NCBI GenBank assembly: GCA_002700845.1
Contig: PAFA01000069.1
Coordinates: forward strand, 1 to 41,704
Direction: 5' to 3'
Origin: Phycisphaerae bacterium
GTDB taxonomy: Bacteria; Planctomycetota; Phycisphaerae; Phycisphaerales; SM1A02
DNA: 41,704 nt
Shown here: piece after piece, positions 7,696 through 17,334 of the stretch
Position numbering within the stretch: position 1 is the stretch's first letter
Layout: every line of letters begins with the position of its first letter
Made by a program: the position numbers and the translations under genes
Notes under the pieces: model-generated
Databases searched by the model: none
Seen by the model: only the letters and a program-made list of their open reading frames with translations
Told to the model about the DNA's origin: nothing

Positions 7696-9228
7696 TTAAT
7701 AACTCTTGGCCCAAACGACCCGCATGGGGCTGGGTTCGCCGCTGAATGGGCATGTCCCGGGACCATCTCCCAAATCTTCAAGCGGGATGCAGCGAATGGT
7801 GACTCCCAACTCATCGTTGACGCGTTGCTCAACTTCCTCCGAGCCATTCCAGTGGGTGAGGGCAAATCCACCGTGAATTGGCGTTGGCGTCCCTTCTTTG
7901 TGCGCTGGCGGCGTAAAGAACGCACGAAAGCTTTCCTCGTCGTCGATGATCTTTGTGTGCTCTTCTTGGAAAGCCTTCGCTTTCGCCAACAAACCACTCT
8001 GCATATCGGTCAACATGTCCGGAAGACCGGCAATGAATGTGTCGCGAGGCAAAGATTCTTTGTCCTTATGGCCACGATCGCGGCGTGCAACAAAAACCGT
8101 CCCAGCTTCCATATCCCGTTCGCCAACTTCCACTCGAACGGGGATGCCCTTTTTGATCCAACCCCACACTTTGTCACCGCCACGAATATCTCGGTCATCG
8201 ATTTCCACTTCGATGGCACGGCCCATGAAAGTGCGTTGACGGAGTTCCTCAGCGATCTTCTTGCAGTGGGCCAAGACGGCTTTAGGATCCTTCGCTTTCA
8301 TTGTGATGGGCAACAAAACCACATGGGCCGGAGCCAATGCTGGCGGCAGCACCAAACCGTCATCATCGGCATGGGACATGATTAATCCACCAACCAAACG
8401 GGTCGACACACCCCAACTGGTTGTCCACGCGTGGCGTCGTTCGCCCTGCTCATCAATAAACACAATGTCTTGAGCCTTGGAAAAGGTCTGGCCAAGGAAG
8501 TGGCTGGTTCCTGCCTGCAACGCCTTGCGGTCTTGCATCATGGCCTCAATACAAACCGTATCGACAGCTCCCGGGAATCGCTCTCCAGCACTTTTGTGCC
8601 CAGTCATCACCGGCATCGCCATGATGTCCTCAGCAAAGCGGGCATACACCTCGAGCATCTTCATCGTCTCTTCACGGGCTTCCTCTTCCGTGGCATGCAC
8701 CGTATGGCCCTCTTGCCAGAGGAATTCTGCGGTGCGTAAAAACAAACGGGTTCGCAACTCCCATCGCACCACGTTCGCCCACTGGTTAATCAGCAAGGGA
8801 AGATCGCGATAGCTCTCGACCCATTTGCTGAACATGGCTCCAATGATGGTTTCACTGGTGGGACGAACAATCAGTGGTTCATCAAGTTCACCCGCCGGCT
8901 TCAGCCCCCCCTCACCATCATCTTCAAGGCGATGGTGGGTGACTACCGCGCATTCCTTCGCAAAGCCGTCAACATGCTCAGCTTCTTTTTCCAAGAAGCT
9001 TTTGGGGATGAACAGTGGGAAGTACGCGTTGCGATGCCCAGTTTCTTTGAAGCGCCGATCAAGATCACGCTGAATATTTTCCCAAATGGCATAACCCCAC
9101 GGCTTGATGACCATGCAACCGCGAACCGGTGAGGACTCAGCCAAATCAGCGGCCTTGACAACCTGTTGGTACCACTCTGGGTAGTTCTCACTTCGGACGG
9201 GTTCGATCGCCGTTTTGGGCTTGCTCAT
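7696..9228 (-). CDS. proS: Prolyl-tRNA synthetase, archaeal/eukaryal-type (start chosen at MSKPKT; ORF open to 9291)
   Basis: GCMVIKPWGYAIWENIQRDLDRRFKETGHRNAYFPLFIPKSFLEKEAEHVDGF; IVRPTSETIIG; TVHATEEEA; C-terminus ends in Tyr (VVWAKSY). Confidence 0.95.
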   Translation of the reverse strand: MSKPKTAIEPVRSENYPEWYQQVVKAADLAESSPVRGCMVIKPWGYAIWENIQRDLDRRFKETGHRNAYFPLFIPKSFLEKEAEHVDGFAKECAVVTHHRLEDDGEGGLKPAGELDEPLIVRPTSETIIGAMFSKWVESYRDLPLLINQWANVVRWELRTRLFLRTAEFLWQEGHTVHATEEEAREETMKMLEVYARFAEDIMAMPVMTGHKSAGERFPGAVDTVCIEAMMQDRKALQAGTSHFLGQTFSKAQDIVFIDEQGERRHAWTTSWGVSTRLVGGLIMSHADDDGLVLPPALAPAHVVLLPITMKAKDPKAVLAHCKKIAEELRQRTFMGRAIEVEIDDRDIRGGDKVWGWIKKGIPVRVEVGERDMEAGTVFVARRDRGHKDKESLPRDTFIAGLPDMLTDMQSGLLAKAKAFQEEHTKIIDDEESFRAFFTPPAHKEGTPTPIHGGFALTHWNGSEEVEQRVNDELGVTIRCIPLEDLGDGPGTCPFSGEPSPMRVVWAKSY

Positions 9229-9274
9229 GGAACGGACCATTGTCGGCCTTTGTGCCCAGAAGAGCAAGACACCA

Positions 9275-9302
9275 CAAAAAACGCCTCCCAAATGGGAGGC
9301 GT
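9275..9302 (-). terminator. Rho-independent terminator downstream of dnaK
   Basis: On minus strand ACGCCTCCC-ATTT-GGGAGGCGT followed by TTTTT. Confidence 0.85.
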
Positions 9303-9330
9303 GAATGAATGATCTTGAGCGATACCGGAC

Positions 9331-11232
9331 TTACTTCCCGTCCTTGACCTCATACTCGGCGTCAATCACATCGTCATCACCATCGGATTCAGAATCGGCT
9401 GACTCAGCACCTTCAGGCTTTGCTTCGGCGGTTTTTGCCGCTTCATACGCCGCCTTGCCAAGCTCCATTGACTCGGCTTCAAGCTTCTTCATGGCTTCTT
9501 CAATGGGGTCTTTTTCCTCACCAGCAAGGCTGGCCTCAACTTCGGCCACGGCGGCCTCAATCTTGGACTTCACATCCTCAGCAACTTTCTCGCCATGCTC
9601 TTCCAAAGCCTGTTTGGTCTGGAAGACCATTTGCTCGGCACGGTTCTTGACGTCGACCAGCTCACGACGCTCTTTGTCGGCCGAAGCGTTGGCTTCAGCT
9701 TCGGTCTTCATCCGCTCGATTTCCTCTTCGGAAAGTCCCCCAGAGTTGTCAATTCGGATGTCAGCACTCTTGCCTGAAGTTTTCTCCGTCGCAGTGACTT
9801 GGAGAATGCCGTTGGCATCGATGTTGAATTCCACTTCAATCTGCGGAGTACCCATTGGGGCCGGCGGAATACCACCCAAGTCAAACCGGCCGAGTGAGCG
9901 GTTGTCGGTGGCAAATTCTCGCTCACCTTGCAAAATATGGATGGTGACCGATGGCTGATTGTCCGCAGCGGTGGTGAAAGTCTCTTTCCGCGAAGTCGGG
10001 ATGGTGGTATTTCGCTCAATGAGCTTCGTAGTAATGCCACCCTTCGTCTCAACACCCAAAGAAAGAGGTGTCACATCCAGGAGCAATACGTCCTTTACGT
10101 CACCGCCAAGCACGCCACCCTGAATGGCGGCGCCGATGGCCACAACTTCATCAGGATTGATGGACTTGTCGAGTTCAGCTTTGCCGAAGACTTCCTTGGC
10201 GACCTCTTGGACCTGAGGGATCCGGGTCGATCCTCCGACCATTACGACTTCATCAACACTGGTTCCATCAAGTTTGGCATCAGCCAAGGCTTGTCGACAA
10301 GGGCCGGCCAATCGCTCAAACAAACTTGATGCCAGCTGCTCAAACTTTGCACGGTTGATCGATTGCTGCAAGTGCAGAGGTCCACGATCTGGGGTGGCCG
10401 TAATAAAGGGCAAGTTCACTGAAGTCTCCGACATCGTGGAGAGTTCGTGCTTGGCTTTCTCGGCTGCTTCTTTCAATCGCTGTAGGGCCATGGGGTCTTG
10501 ACGAAGATCAATCGAAGATTCTTTCTTGAACTCGTCGGCAATGTGATCAATCAGAACTTGATCAAAGTCATCACCGCCCAGGTGGCCATCCCCATTTGAA
10601 GCCAAGACTTCAAAGACGCCATCACCAACATCAAGAATCGACACGTCAAACGTTCCACCACCAAGGTCAAAGACCGCAATACGCGCATTGGTGTTCTTGT
10701 CGAGTCCATAAGCCAAAGCCGCGGCCGTAGGTTCGTTAATGATCCGCTCTACTTTGAGCCCTGCAATTTCGCCGGCATCTTTGGTCGCCTGACGCTGTGA
10801 GTCGTTGAAATATGCCGGAACGGTGATCACCGCTCGGTCGACTTTTTCACCGAGATAGTCCTCCGCAGTCTTTTTGAGTTCACTCAAGACCATGGCGCTC
10901 ACTTCTTGCGGGGTGTAATCCTTGTCGCGGACGCGGACACTGACGAATTCATCGCCCTTCACCTCGTAGGGCACCTGCTTCTCTTCACCCGTGACTTCTT
11001 CCGCCCGACGCCCCATAAAGCGTTTAATGGAGAAGACGGTGTGCTTGGGGTTGGTTACCTGCTGGTGGCGTGCAGCCTGTCCAATCAGCCGCTCACCTTT
11101 TTCAGTGAATCCAACAACGGAGGGGGTCGTTCGGTTCCCACTCGCGTTGATGATGACCTTGGGCTGGTCACCTTCCATTACGGATACCACAGAGTTGGTC
11201 GTACCGAGGTCAATACCAATGATCTTTGACAT
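9331..11232 (-). CDS. dnaK: Molecular chaperone DnaK (Hsp70)
   Basis: [51 protein letters not shown]-like; [13 protein letters not shown]; acidic C-terminus [17 protein letters not shown]. Confidence 0.98.
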   Translation of the reverse strand: MSKIIGIDLGTTNSVVSVMEGDQPKVIINASGNRTTPSVVGFTEKGERLIGQAARHQQVTNPKHTVFSIKRFMGRRAEEVTGEEKQVPYEVKGDEFVSVRVRDKDYTPQEVSAMVLSELKKTAEDYLGEKVDRAVITVPAYFNDSQRQATKDAGEIAGLKVERIINEPTAAALAYGLDKNTNARIAVFDLGGGTFDVSILDVGDGVFEVLASNGDGHLGGDDFDQVLIDHIADEFKKESSIDLRQDPMALQRLKEAAEKAKHELSTMSETSVNLPFITATPDRGPLHLQQSINRAKFEQLASSLFERLAGPCRQALADAKLDGTSVDEVVMVGGSTRIPQVQEVAKEVFGKAELDKSINPDEVVAIGAAIQGGVLGGDVKDVLLLDVTPLSLGVETKGGITTKLIERNTTIPTSRKETFTTAADNQPSVTIHILQGEREFATDNRSLGRFDLGGIPPAPMGTPQIEVEFNIDANGILQVTATEKTSGKSADIRIDNSGGLSEEEIERMKTEAEANASADKERRELVDVKNRAEQMVFQTKQALEEHGEKVAEDVKSKIEAAVAEVEASLAGEEKDPIEEAMKKLEAESMELGKAAYEAAKTAEAKPEGAESADSESDGDDDVIDAEYEVKDGK

Positions 11233-11388
11233 TCGAGGGGTCTCCTTGAGGTCCAGGTGTTCAAAATGCAATCGCCATGCCAAAGCCCAGGGGCCCTTTC
11301 CGTGGGTTCTGACCGCCGTGAACCGAAGAAGGGCAATTCAGAGTGCCAATCCGGCAGACTGGAGTCCGTGTCATGAGACTCGTAGGAT

Positions 11389-12453
11389 GTGACCATGGTT
11401 GGAATTGCCGCAGGACGCCCCCCGCTGCAAATTGGGGCATTTCACCCTCCTAGCAGGGTGTTTTTGGCCCCAATGGCCGGATTTACAGATTTGGCATTCC
11501 GGCGCCTGGTTCGCGAGTGTGGAGGCTGCGGATTGGCCACCACCGACTTGTTGAACTGCCGTTCAATTCTGGCGGGTCATCCCACGGCCCTTCGCTTGGC
11601 AGAAACCAACGAGGCCGACAGTCCTGTGGGCATGCAGTTGTACGGCAATGACACCGACCCCTTGCCCGAAGCCGCCGCCTGGGCCGTGGAGCGTGGCATT
11701 GATGTCTTGGATATCAACATGGGCTGCCCAATCGACAAGGTCTGCAAGAAAAATGGCGGTTCACTTCTTCTGTGTGATCCAGATCGCACCGTTCGGCTGG
11801 TTGAACGCATCTTGGAGGCCGTCCGCGGAAGAGTCCCAGTCACCGCAAAATTACGCTTAGGCTGGGACGACGATCAGCTCACAGGTCCGCGGCTTGCCCG
11901 AATGCTGGAGTCCGTGGGCGTATCCGCAATCGCTATTCACGGACGCACCACAGAAATGAAATTCCGCGGGCATGTTCGACTTGAAGGCATTGGCCGGGTC
12001 GTCGAAGCCGTGCAGAACATCCCCGTTTTGGGCAATGGCGACATTGAATCACCGCAAGATGCCGAACACATGATGCGGTTCACTGGCTGCGATGGCGTCA
12101 TGTTGGCCCGGGCCGCGACCCGGCAGCCATGGCTGCTTTCACGCATTCATCAACTTCTTGAGTTTGGTGAGGATCCAGGTGAACTCAACCACCACGGCAT
12201 TCTGAAGGTCATTCAGCGGCACGTGGAATTGTGCCGAGAACATTGCGAAGAACGGCGTTCACTCCACATCCTCCGCAGTCGAATTTCACGTTACGCGCGA
12301 AGTCTAGGTCACGTGAAACCACTCAAGGAATCCTTCCGCCTCGCCAAGCACACTGACGAAATGCTTCACGCGATTAACGACTGGCTGGAACGACCCGAAC
12401 CGCGTCCACGGGTTCCGCAATCGCAATCTTTGGCGTGTCCGTCGCCACCATAA
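11389..12453 (+). CDS. dusB: tRNA-dihydrouridine synthase (DusB-like)
   Basis: LAPMAGFTDLAFRRLVRECGG; DINMGCPIDKVCKKNGGSLLL; VTAKLRLGWDD; GRTTEMKFRG. Confidence 0.9.
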   Translation: MTMVGIAAGRPPLQIGAFHPPSRVFLAPMAGFTDLAFRRLVRECGGCGLATTDLLNCRSILAGHPTALRLAETNEADSPVGMQLYGNDTDPLPEAAAWAVERGIDVLDINMGCPIDKVCKKNGGSLLLCDPDRTVRLVERILEAVRGRVPVTAKLRLGWDDDQLTGPRLARMLESVGVSAIAIHGRTTEMKFRGHVRLEGIGRVVEAVQNIPVLGNGDIESPQDAEHMMRFTGCDGVMLARAATRQPWLLSRIHQLLEFGEDPGELNHHGILKVIQRHVELCREHCEERRSLHILRSRISRYARSLGHVKPLKESFRLAKHTDEMLHAINDWLERPEPRPRVPQSQSLACPSPP

Positions 12454-12547
12454 GCCGAGCCCATAACAACAAGCCCAAGACCAAAGCTGTTCCCGCATGA
12501 GGGGCGTGGCGGCAAGTCTTCGATTTCTCTCGTATCCAACCCATCAT
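12374..12547 (-). CDS. Possible small single-TM protein, 57 aa
   Basis: MMGWIREKSKTCRHAPHAGTALVLGLLLWARLMVATDTPK...; ATGA overlap with the upstream minus-strand ORF ending at 12544. Confidence 0.3.
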   Translation of the reverse strand: MMGWIREKSKTCRHAPHAGTALVLGLLLWARLMVATDTPKIAIAEPVDAVRVVPASR

Positions 12548-12933
12548 GGCTGAACCTCCGATGCAATCCGCCAATGCGAATCATTGGTCTGAAATTCGGC
12601 AACCCCATTTTGTATCAAGCGGGTTGAGAATCGTTGCACTCCGGTTTGAATCCGTATGCGCTCGGCCGTGCGATCGCATTTCACCAAATCAAGGGTGCCA
12701 AAATCAGTGTCGCATTCGAGAGACCAAATGGCTGAAACACCCATTGGCTTCAACAACAGATCTCCATCGGACTCACGCCACACACGCTCGATCGGGCCAA
12801 GCTTTTGCTGGAGTTCGGAATGCACTGAAGTTCCACCAGAGTGATCCGGAAGAGCAACAATACCCACCGTGAACACAAAACCACTCGCGGCCAACACCAG
12901 AGCTACGGCGGTTTCTGTAAGACCTCGTTTCAA
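12544..12933 (-). CDS. Hypothetical protein with an N-terminal hydrophobic, prepilin-like helix (approximate TTG start; ORF open to 13086)
   Basis: LKRGLTETAVALVLAASGFVFTVGIVALPD, then a soluble C-terminal part. Confidence 0.35.
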   Translation of the reverse strand: MKRGLTETAVALVLAASGFVFTVGIVALPDHSGGTSVHSELQQKLGPIERVWRESDGDLLLKPMGVSAIWSLECDTDFGTLDLVKCDRTAERIRIQTGVQRFSTRLIQNGVAEFQTNDSHWRIASEVQP

Positions 12934-13132
12934 AGTGGACAATGGCGCGATCCTTAAGGAGTCACGCCGCCCGCGAATTCGGCGACCACTGCGGTCAGCC
13001 TCAGGAATCCGCGGGCATGCGCTCCTTCCCATGCACCATGCTGATCGGCCCAAATGGAATCTCACTTGGGTGCGATCTTGGGTCAAAGCCGAACAAGCGA
13101 TCTAAGCCGTTCAAACTGACCCAGTTGTTCGG

Positions 13133-13504
13133 TCAAGCGGCTGCCAAGGCCGCGTCGAGTTCAAATCCCAAGCGATATTGCTGATCACCGATCTGCTCAC
13201 AACGAACGACACGCCCTCGGCGGGCAAACATGTCAAATCCTGAGAATCCAAGCGTCACTGCAGCCCCAATGGGAAGTGGCTGAGGCGAAAAGGCCCCCAA
13301 GCCATGATCGGATCGGTCGGCAAGGGTCAACGCGTGGGTCGCACCAAAATGCTCCGGATCGAGCAGGAACGCGGTAGCGCTGCCCAAAGCGTGCAATCTG
13401 GATTCACGACGCTGTTCAAAATGAAGTGATCCAGCCACCGGCTCCGTGGGAGCGGGTTTGGTGAATTCGATTTCAGCGGCGGGTCGGTAATTCAAATCGG
13501 CCAT
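13133..13504 (-). CDS. PilZ-domain protein (putative c-di-GMP binding)
   Basis: FEQRRESRLHALG ... LADRSDHGLGAFSPQPLPIGAAVTLGF ... RRGRVVRCEQIGDQQYRLGFELD: RxxxR and [D/N]xSxxG pattern. Confidence 0.72.
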   Translation of the reverse strand: MADLNYRPAAEIEFTKPAPTEPVAGSLHFEQRRESRLHALGSATAFLLDPEHFGATHALTLADRSDHGLGAFSPQPLPIGAAVTLGFSGFDMFARRGRVVRCEQIGDQQYRLGFELDAALAAA

Positions 13505-13566
13505 GGGAAACCTCCAAAAGGCTCATCGGCAAGCCATAAGGGTGACTGAATCGGAAGTTTCGCTTT

Positions 13567-14694
13567 GTGGGGAAGAATCCATCGTGGATCATGCCGATGA
13601 TGGCTGCACAGATGGAACAATCCGCAGGAAACTTCTCAGCCGGCCCCTCCCGCATCCCTGACGCGGTCCGAGCCCTCGTGGCCCAAGATCTTCTGGATCT
13701 GGATGGTTCTGGTATCGGCTGTCTGGAACACTCGCACAGGGGCGAGGTCTTTGATGAGGTATTGAACCAAACAGAGAGGCTGGTACGAAGCGTATTGGAT
13801 GTACCAGATGCATTCGAAGTGCTCTTCCTGCAAGGTGGTGCCACACAGCAATTCAGCATGATCCCAATGAATTTCGGGACGGACACCCCTTCAGTTCACA
13901 CCAACACTGGCATCTGGACCGCAAAGGCCATACGAGCCGCCCAACAATTCGGCCCCACCAAGATCATCTTTGATGGTTCGGACAACAAGTTCCGAACCTT
14001 GCCCGAACCCACGAATCTCCTCATCCCGCAAGATGCATCATTTCTTCACACTTGCGCCAACAACACGGTCATGGGTACCCAATGGCCAAGCCTTCCTCAC
14101 GCCCCCAAGGAAATCCCACACCTCTGTGATATGAGTAGTGAAATTACCAGCCGGAGGATCGAGTGGGGTGACTTGGACATGGTGTACGCTGGATGCCAAA
14201 AAAACCTCGGCGTGGCTGGAACCGTACTGGTCATCATCAAAAAAGAGCTGCTAGCGAAGAGCAATGCCCCAACACCATTCAACTATCAAGAACATGCTGA
14301 CGCGAGTTCACGACTCAATACGCCGCCCACTTTCGGTATCGCAGTGATGCGGCGAATGCTTGAGTGGGTTCAAACCCAGGGTGGCGTCAAAGGTATGGCG
14401 GAGGCTTCCCAAAGGCGATCGAAAATGATTTACGACGCGATTGATGCAACCAATGGATTCTGGCGGCCTCATGCCTCGCCGAAATGCCGAAGCGTGATGA
14501 ACATCACGTGGCACGGACCAACCAGCAACGCAGAGTTGGATTTCCTTCAAAAAGCCTCCGAAATCGGATTCTCGGGGCTCAAGGGACACCGTTCGCTGGG
14601 TGGTCTCCGCGCTTCTGTCTACAACGCGGCCGATGAAGTGGCGTGCCGTAAACTGGCTGAATTGATTCAGTCCAGTGCGTCCGACTCCAAATAA
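13567..14694 (+). CDS. serC: Phosphoserine aminotransferase
   Basis: NFSAGPSRIPDAV; EHSHRGEVFDEVLNQTERLVRSVLDVPD; LFLQGGATQQFSMIPMNF; AGCQKNLGVAGTVLVI. Confidence 0.95.
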   Translation: MGKNPSWIMPMMAAQMEQSAGNFSAGPSRIPDAVRALVAQDLLDLDGSGIGCLEHSHRGEVFDEVLNQTERLVRSVLDVPDAFEVLFLQGGATQQFSMIPMNFGTDTPSVHTNTGIWTAKAIRAAQQFGPTKIIFDGSDNKFRTLPEPTNLLIPQDASFLHTCANNTVMGTQWPSLPHAPKEIPHLCDMSSEITSRRIEWGDLDMVYAGCQKNLGVAGTVLVIIKKELLAKSNAPTPFNYQEHADASSRLNTPPTFGIAVMRRMLEWVQTQGGVKGMAEASQRRSKMIYDAIDATNGFWRPHASPKCRSVMNITWHGPTSNAELDFLQKASEIGFSGLKGHRSLGGLRASVYNAADEVACRKLAELIQSSASDSK

Positions 14695-15137
14695 TCAAGC
14701 AAACCAAGCGTGGCAGAATCAACCAGATCCAAAACCAAATCAAACGCATCCTGCCCGTCGTAATACGGATCTGGAACCGCAGTTCGAGAAGAGTTTGGAT
14801 GGAATTCAAGCAAACGTCTTACCCGCGTAGGTTTAACCCAGGACAAAGAAATGACGTCCTTGAAATTGACCTCATCCATGACAACGATCAGATCAGCGCT
14901 CTGATCTGAAGAAGAAATTTTTCTTGCTCTGGAAAGAATTTGAACCCCGCGATGTTGAGCGGCTGACCTCATCCGAGCATCAGCCAATTCACCCTCGTGC
15001 CACCCACCTGTGCCTGCAGAATCAATATTGAATCGATCATCAGCGCCCCGCGTCGTGACGTGGTGGCGGAAGAATGCTTCTGCGGCGGGGGAACGGCAGA
15101 TGTTGCCCAGACACACAAAAAGGATATTTGGCATCAA
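14667..15137 (-). CDS. Low molecular weight protein tyrosine phosphatase (Wzb/Etp-like)
   Basis: ILFVCLGNICRSPAAEAFF active-site loop; VPDPYYDG catalytic Asp loop. Confidence 0.92.
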   Translation of the reverse strand: MMPNILFVCLGNICRSPAAEAFFRHHVTTRGADDRFNIDSAGTGGWHEGELADARMRSAAQHRGVQILSRARKISSSDQSADLIVVMDEVNFKDVISLSWVKPTRVRRLLEFHPNSSRTAVPDPYYDGQDAFDLVLDLVDSATLGLLDYLESDALD

Positions 15138-16372
15138 CTGGCCTTTAATGGGATAGCACGGCGGCGCGCAACCTTGATCGCATAGGTCACAATCGAGCAG
15201 AACACCACCAGTGCCCCGGCGTACACCACCCGACCTCGCAATTCTGTCGAGACGTCAAGCCATGCCAGCAAAACTCCAAGAGATGCGAAAAAAGCAGCGA
15301 TGCCATACAACGTCAAAACCGCGGGCTTTACCCCACCCAGTGATCGCTTCAGTTGATGATGAATATGGTCAGAGTCTGGATCGCTCATACGCTTCCCGGA
15401 CAATCGACGTCGCACGATAGCCATGAAGGTATCCAAAATAGGGACCGTAAACACCATCAGCCCCGCCAACACCACGTGGGTTTGACCTCGATCCCCCAGC
15501 ATCAAAATGATGGCCACAACCAAATAGCCCAACATGAGACTCCCAGCGTCTCCTAGGAAGATCGTGGCGGGATTGAAGTTGTGCGGCAAGAAGCCCAATA
15601 AGGCGCCGAGTCCCACAGCAGCCAATACGATCCGGGCAACTGCTACGGACTGCGAGGCTTCTACAGAGTCCCCCCCAGCTTCGGGAAGCAACATGATGCC
15701 GATCAAGGCCAGACCGATCAGAGCTATTGCCGTCACACCAGACAGAAGGCCATCAAGGCCGTCAAGCAGATTGGCGGCGTTGCACCCTCCCAGCACCATA
15801 GTCGCCACGAGTCCCGTTCCAACGATTGCATAGATATGAGAACTAAGTACCCAGTCCACTCCGGGGAAGAAGAAAAGCTGGGTATCGCCACCACCGAGAA
15901 TAGGATTCAAGACGCCCGCAGCAACTTGTACCCCTACGTTTTCAACCGCCAAAGCCGCAGCTGCCATCATCTGACCAGCAATCTTGAGCCGGGGATCCCA
16001 ACCGAACATGTCGTCACCCACCCCGGTGATAAAAATAACGATCAGTCCAAAAACCACCGAGATCGGTACGGAGCGATATTGATCGAGAGGTGCTTCGACA
16101 AAGGCGGCCGAAAGGATGCCCGCCATGATCCCGATGAAGACCGCGAGTCCACCCAGATAGGCAATAGGTTCAGTGTGTATCTTCCGGCCACCAGGCTGAT
16201 CAATCACACCCAAAGCAATGGCAAGCTTTCGAACAAGTGGTGTCACCAGTAGTGTCACAATAAATGCCACAAAGAACGAAGGGGCAAAAGCGTTTAACAC
16301 TTCCACAACGCCAACCGAGTTCAAAGTTTCGGCAATCGATGGGGTATCACTGGGTGGGTCTAAAGGATTCAC
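15134..16372 (-). CDS. Glycosyltransferase 4 / WecA-TagO-MraY family undecaprenyl-phosphate sugar-phosphate transferase
   Basis: Multi-TM; GCNAANLLDGLDGLLSG; NPATIFLGDAGSLMLGY; SDPDSDHIHHQLKR. Confidence 0.9.
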   Translation of the reverse strand: MNPLDPPSDTPSIAETLNSVGVVEVLNAFAPSFFVAFIVTLLVTPLVRKLAIALGVIDQPGGRKIHTEPIAYLGGLAVFIGIMAGILSAAFVEAPLDQYRSVPISVVFGLIVIFITGVGDDMFGWDPRLKIAGQMMAAAALAVENVGVQVAAGVLNPILGGGDTQLFFFPGVDWVLSSHIYAIVGTGLVATMVLGGCNAANLLDGLDGLLSGVTAIALIGLALIGIMLLPEAGGDSVEASQSVAVARIVLAAVGLGALLGFLPHNFNPATIFLGDAGSLMLGYLVVAIILMLGDRGQTHVVLAGLMVFTVPILDTFMAIVRRRLSGKRMSDPDSDHIHHQLKRSLGGVKPAVLTLYGIAAFFASLGVLLAWLDVSTELRGRVVYAGALVVFCSIVTYAIKVARRRAIPLKAS

Positions 16373-17334
16373 AATGCGGCCTCCATGCGGATGGAATCAG
16401 CGAGGTCCCGGATGGTCTCAGAAAGCGAACGTGATGGCTGAAGCTGGACAAGCTCGCGAGCCCGGGACAAGTCAGGAACACGTTCCTGCAAATCTTGAAA
16501 TCCACTTCCCCAAGCTTGGTCATAAGGCGTGATTTTGATCGGGGAGGAAGATTGAAGAACAGAGCGAACCATTTCAGCCAGCTCTAAAATTGAAATAGGT
16601 TCGTCATGACCAATATTGACCGGTAGACCTCTGGATTGGGGGGTCCGAAGAAGAACAGGCAATGAACCAACGACATCACGAACATCGGCAAAGCATCGAC
16701 GTTGGGTGCCATCTCCATGCACCTCGATGGGTGAGTTTTCAAGTGCTGCTTGAACGAATCGTGGCAGAACCATCCCCCACTCACCACGTTGACGGGGCCC
16801 CACCGTATTGAAGAACCGAACCACTACCGAAGGCAACTCATCTTCAAGCGCAAATGCCAGATGCTCGTCGACAGCCTTGCTGTGCGCGTACGACCATCGG
16901 GCGACAGTAGTAGATCCATAGACCGAGTCATCGGTTTCACGGAACGGACGGCCCTGACCTACACCGTAGACCTCACTGGTACTGGCCAGGAGTGTTGGGG
17001 TTGATGATGCGGCCAAGAATTGAAGCAATGAAGCTGTTTCAACCACATTGTTGATGATGGTCCCGAACGGATCCTCAACCACTTTCCGAACACCAACGGC
17101 TGCGGCCAGGTGGTAGGCCTCTGAAAACAATTCAGATGGATGGGTTTCAAGCCACTTTGCAACTGAAAGGTGAACAAACTCAACCCGATCGTGATCCGGA
17201 ATTTGCTGCCGACGCCCAGTGGAAAGATCATCGACGATCAAAACAGAGTGTCCCTCGGCCAAGAGATTCTCGACGAGGTGAGATCCAATGAAACCTGCGC
17301 CTCCAGTGACGAGAACTCGGGACACAGTGATCAA
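16369..17334 (-). CDS. NAD-dependent epimerase/dehydratase (extended SDR)
   Basis: VLVTGGAGFIGSHLVENLL; STSEVYG; WSYAHSKAVDEHLA (YxxxK); GDGTQRRCFADVRDVV. Confidence 0.9.
   Translation of the reverse strand: MITVSRVLVTGGAGFIGSHLVENLLAEGHSVLIVDDLSTGRRQQIPDHDRVEFVHLSVAKWLETHPSELFSEAYHLAAAVGVRKVVEDPFGTIINNVVETASLLQFLAASSTPTLLASTSEVYGVGQGRPFRETDDSVYGSTTVARWSYAHSKAVDEHLAFALEDELPSVVVRFFNTVGPRQRGEWGMVLPRFVQAALENSPIEVHGDGTQRRCFADVRDVVGSLPVLLRTPQSRGLPVNIGHDEPISILELAEMVRSVLQSSSPIKITPYDQAWGSGFQDLQERVPDLSRARELVQLQPSRSLSETIRDLADSIRMEAAL

Noticed and set aside
7825-8385. 186-aa plus-strand ORF
   Set aside because: Antisense to proS, which is unambiguous; no coding motifs.
9305-9958. 217-aa Ser-rich ORF on the plus strand
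   Set aside because: Lies antisense within dnaK; composition is a mirror of DnaK's codon usage.
11233-11388. Possible CIRCE element or heat-shock operator upstream of dnaK
   Set aside because: Only a partial half-site-like GGCACTC was seen; no TTAGCACTC-N9-GAGTGCTAA inverted repeat.
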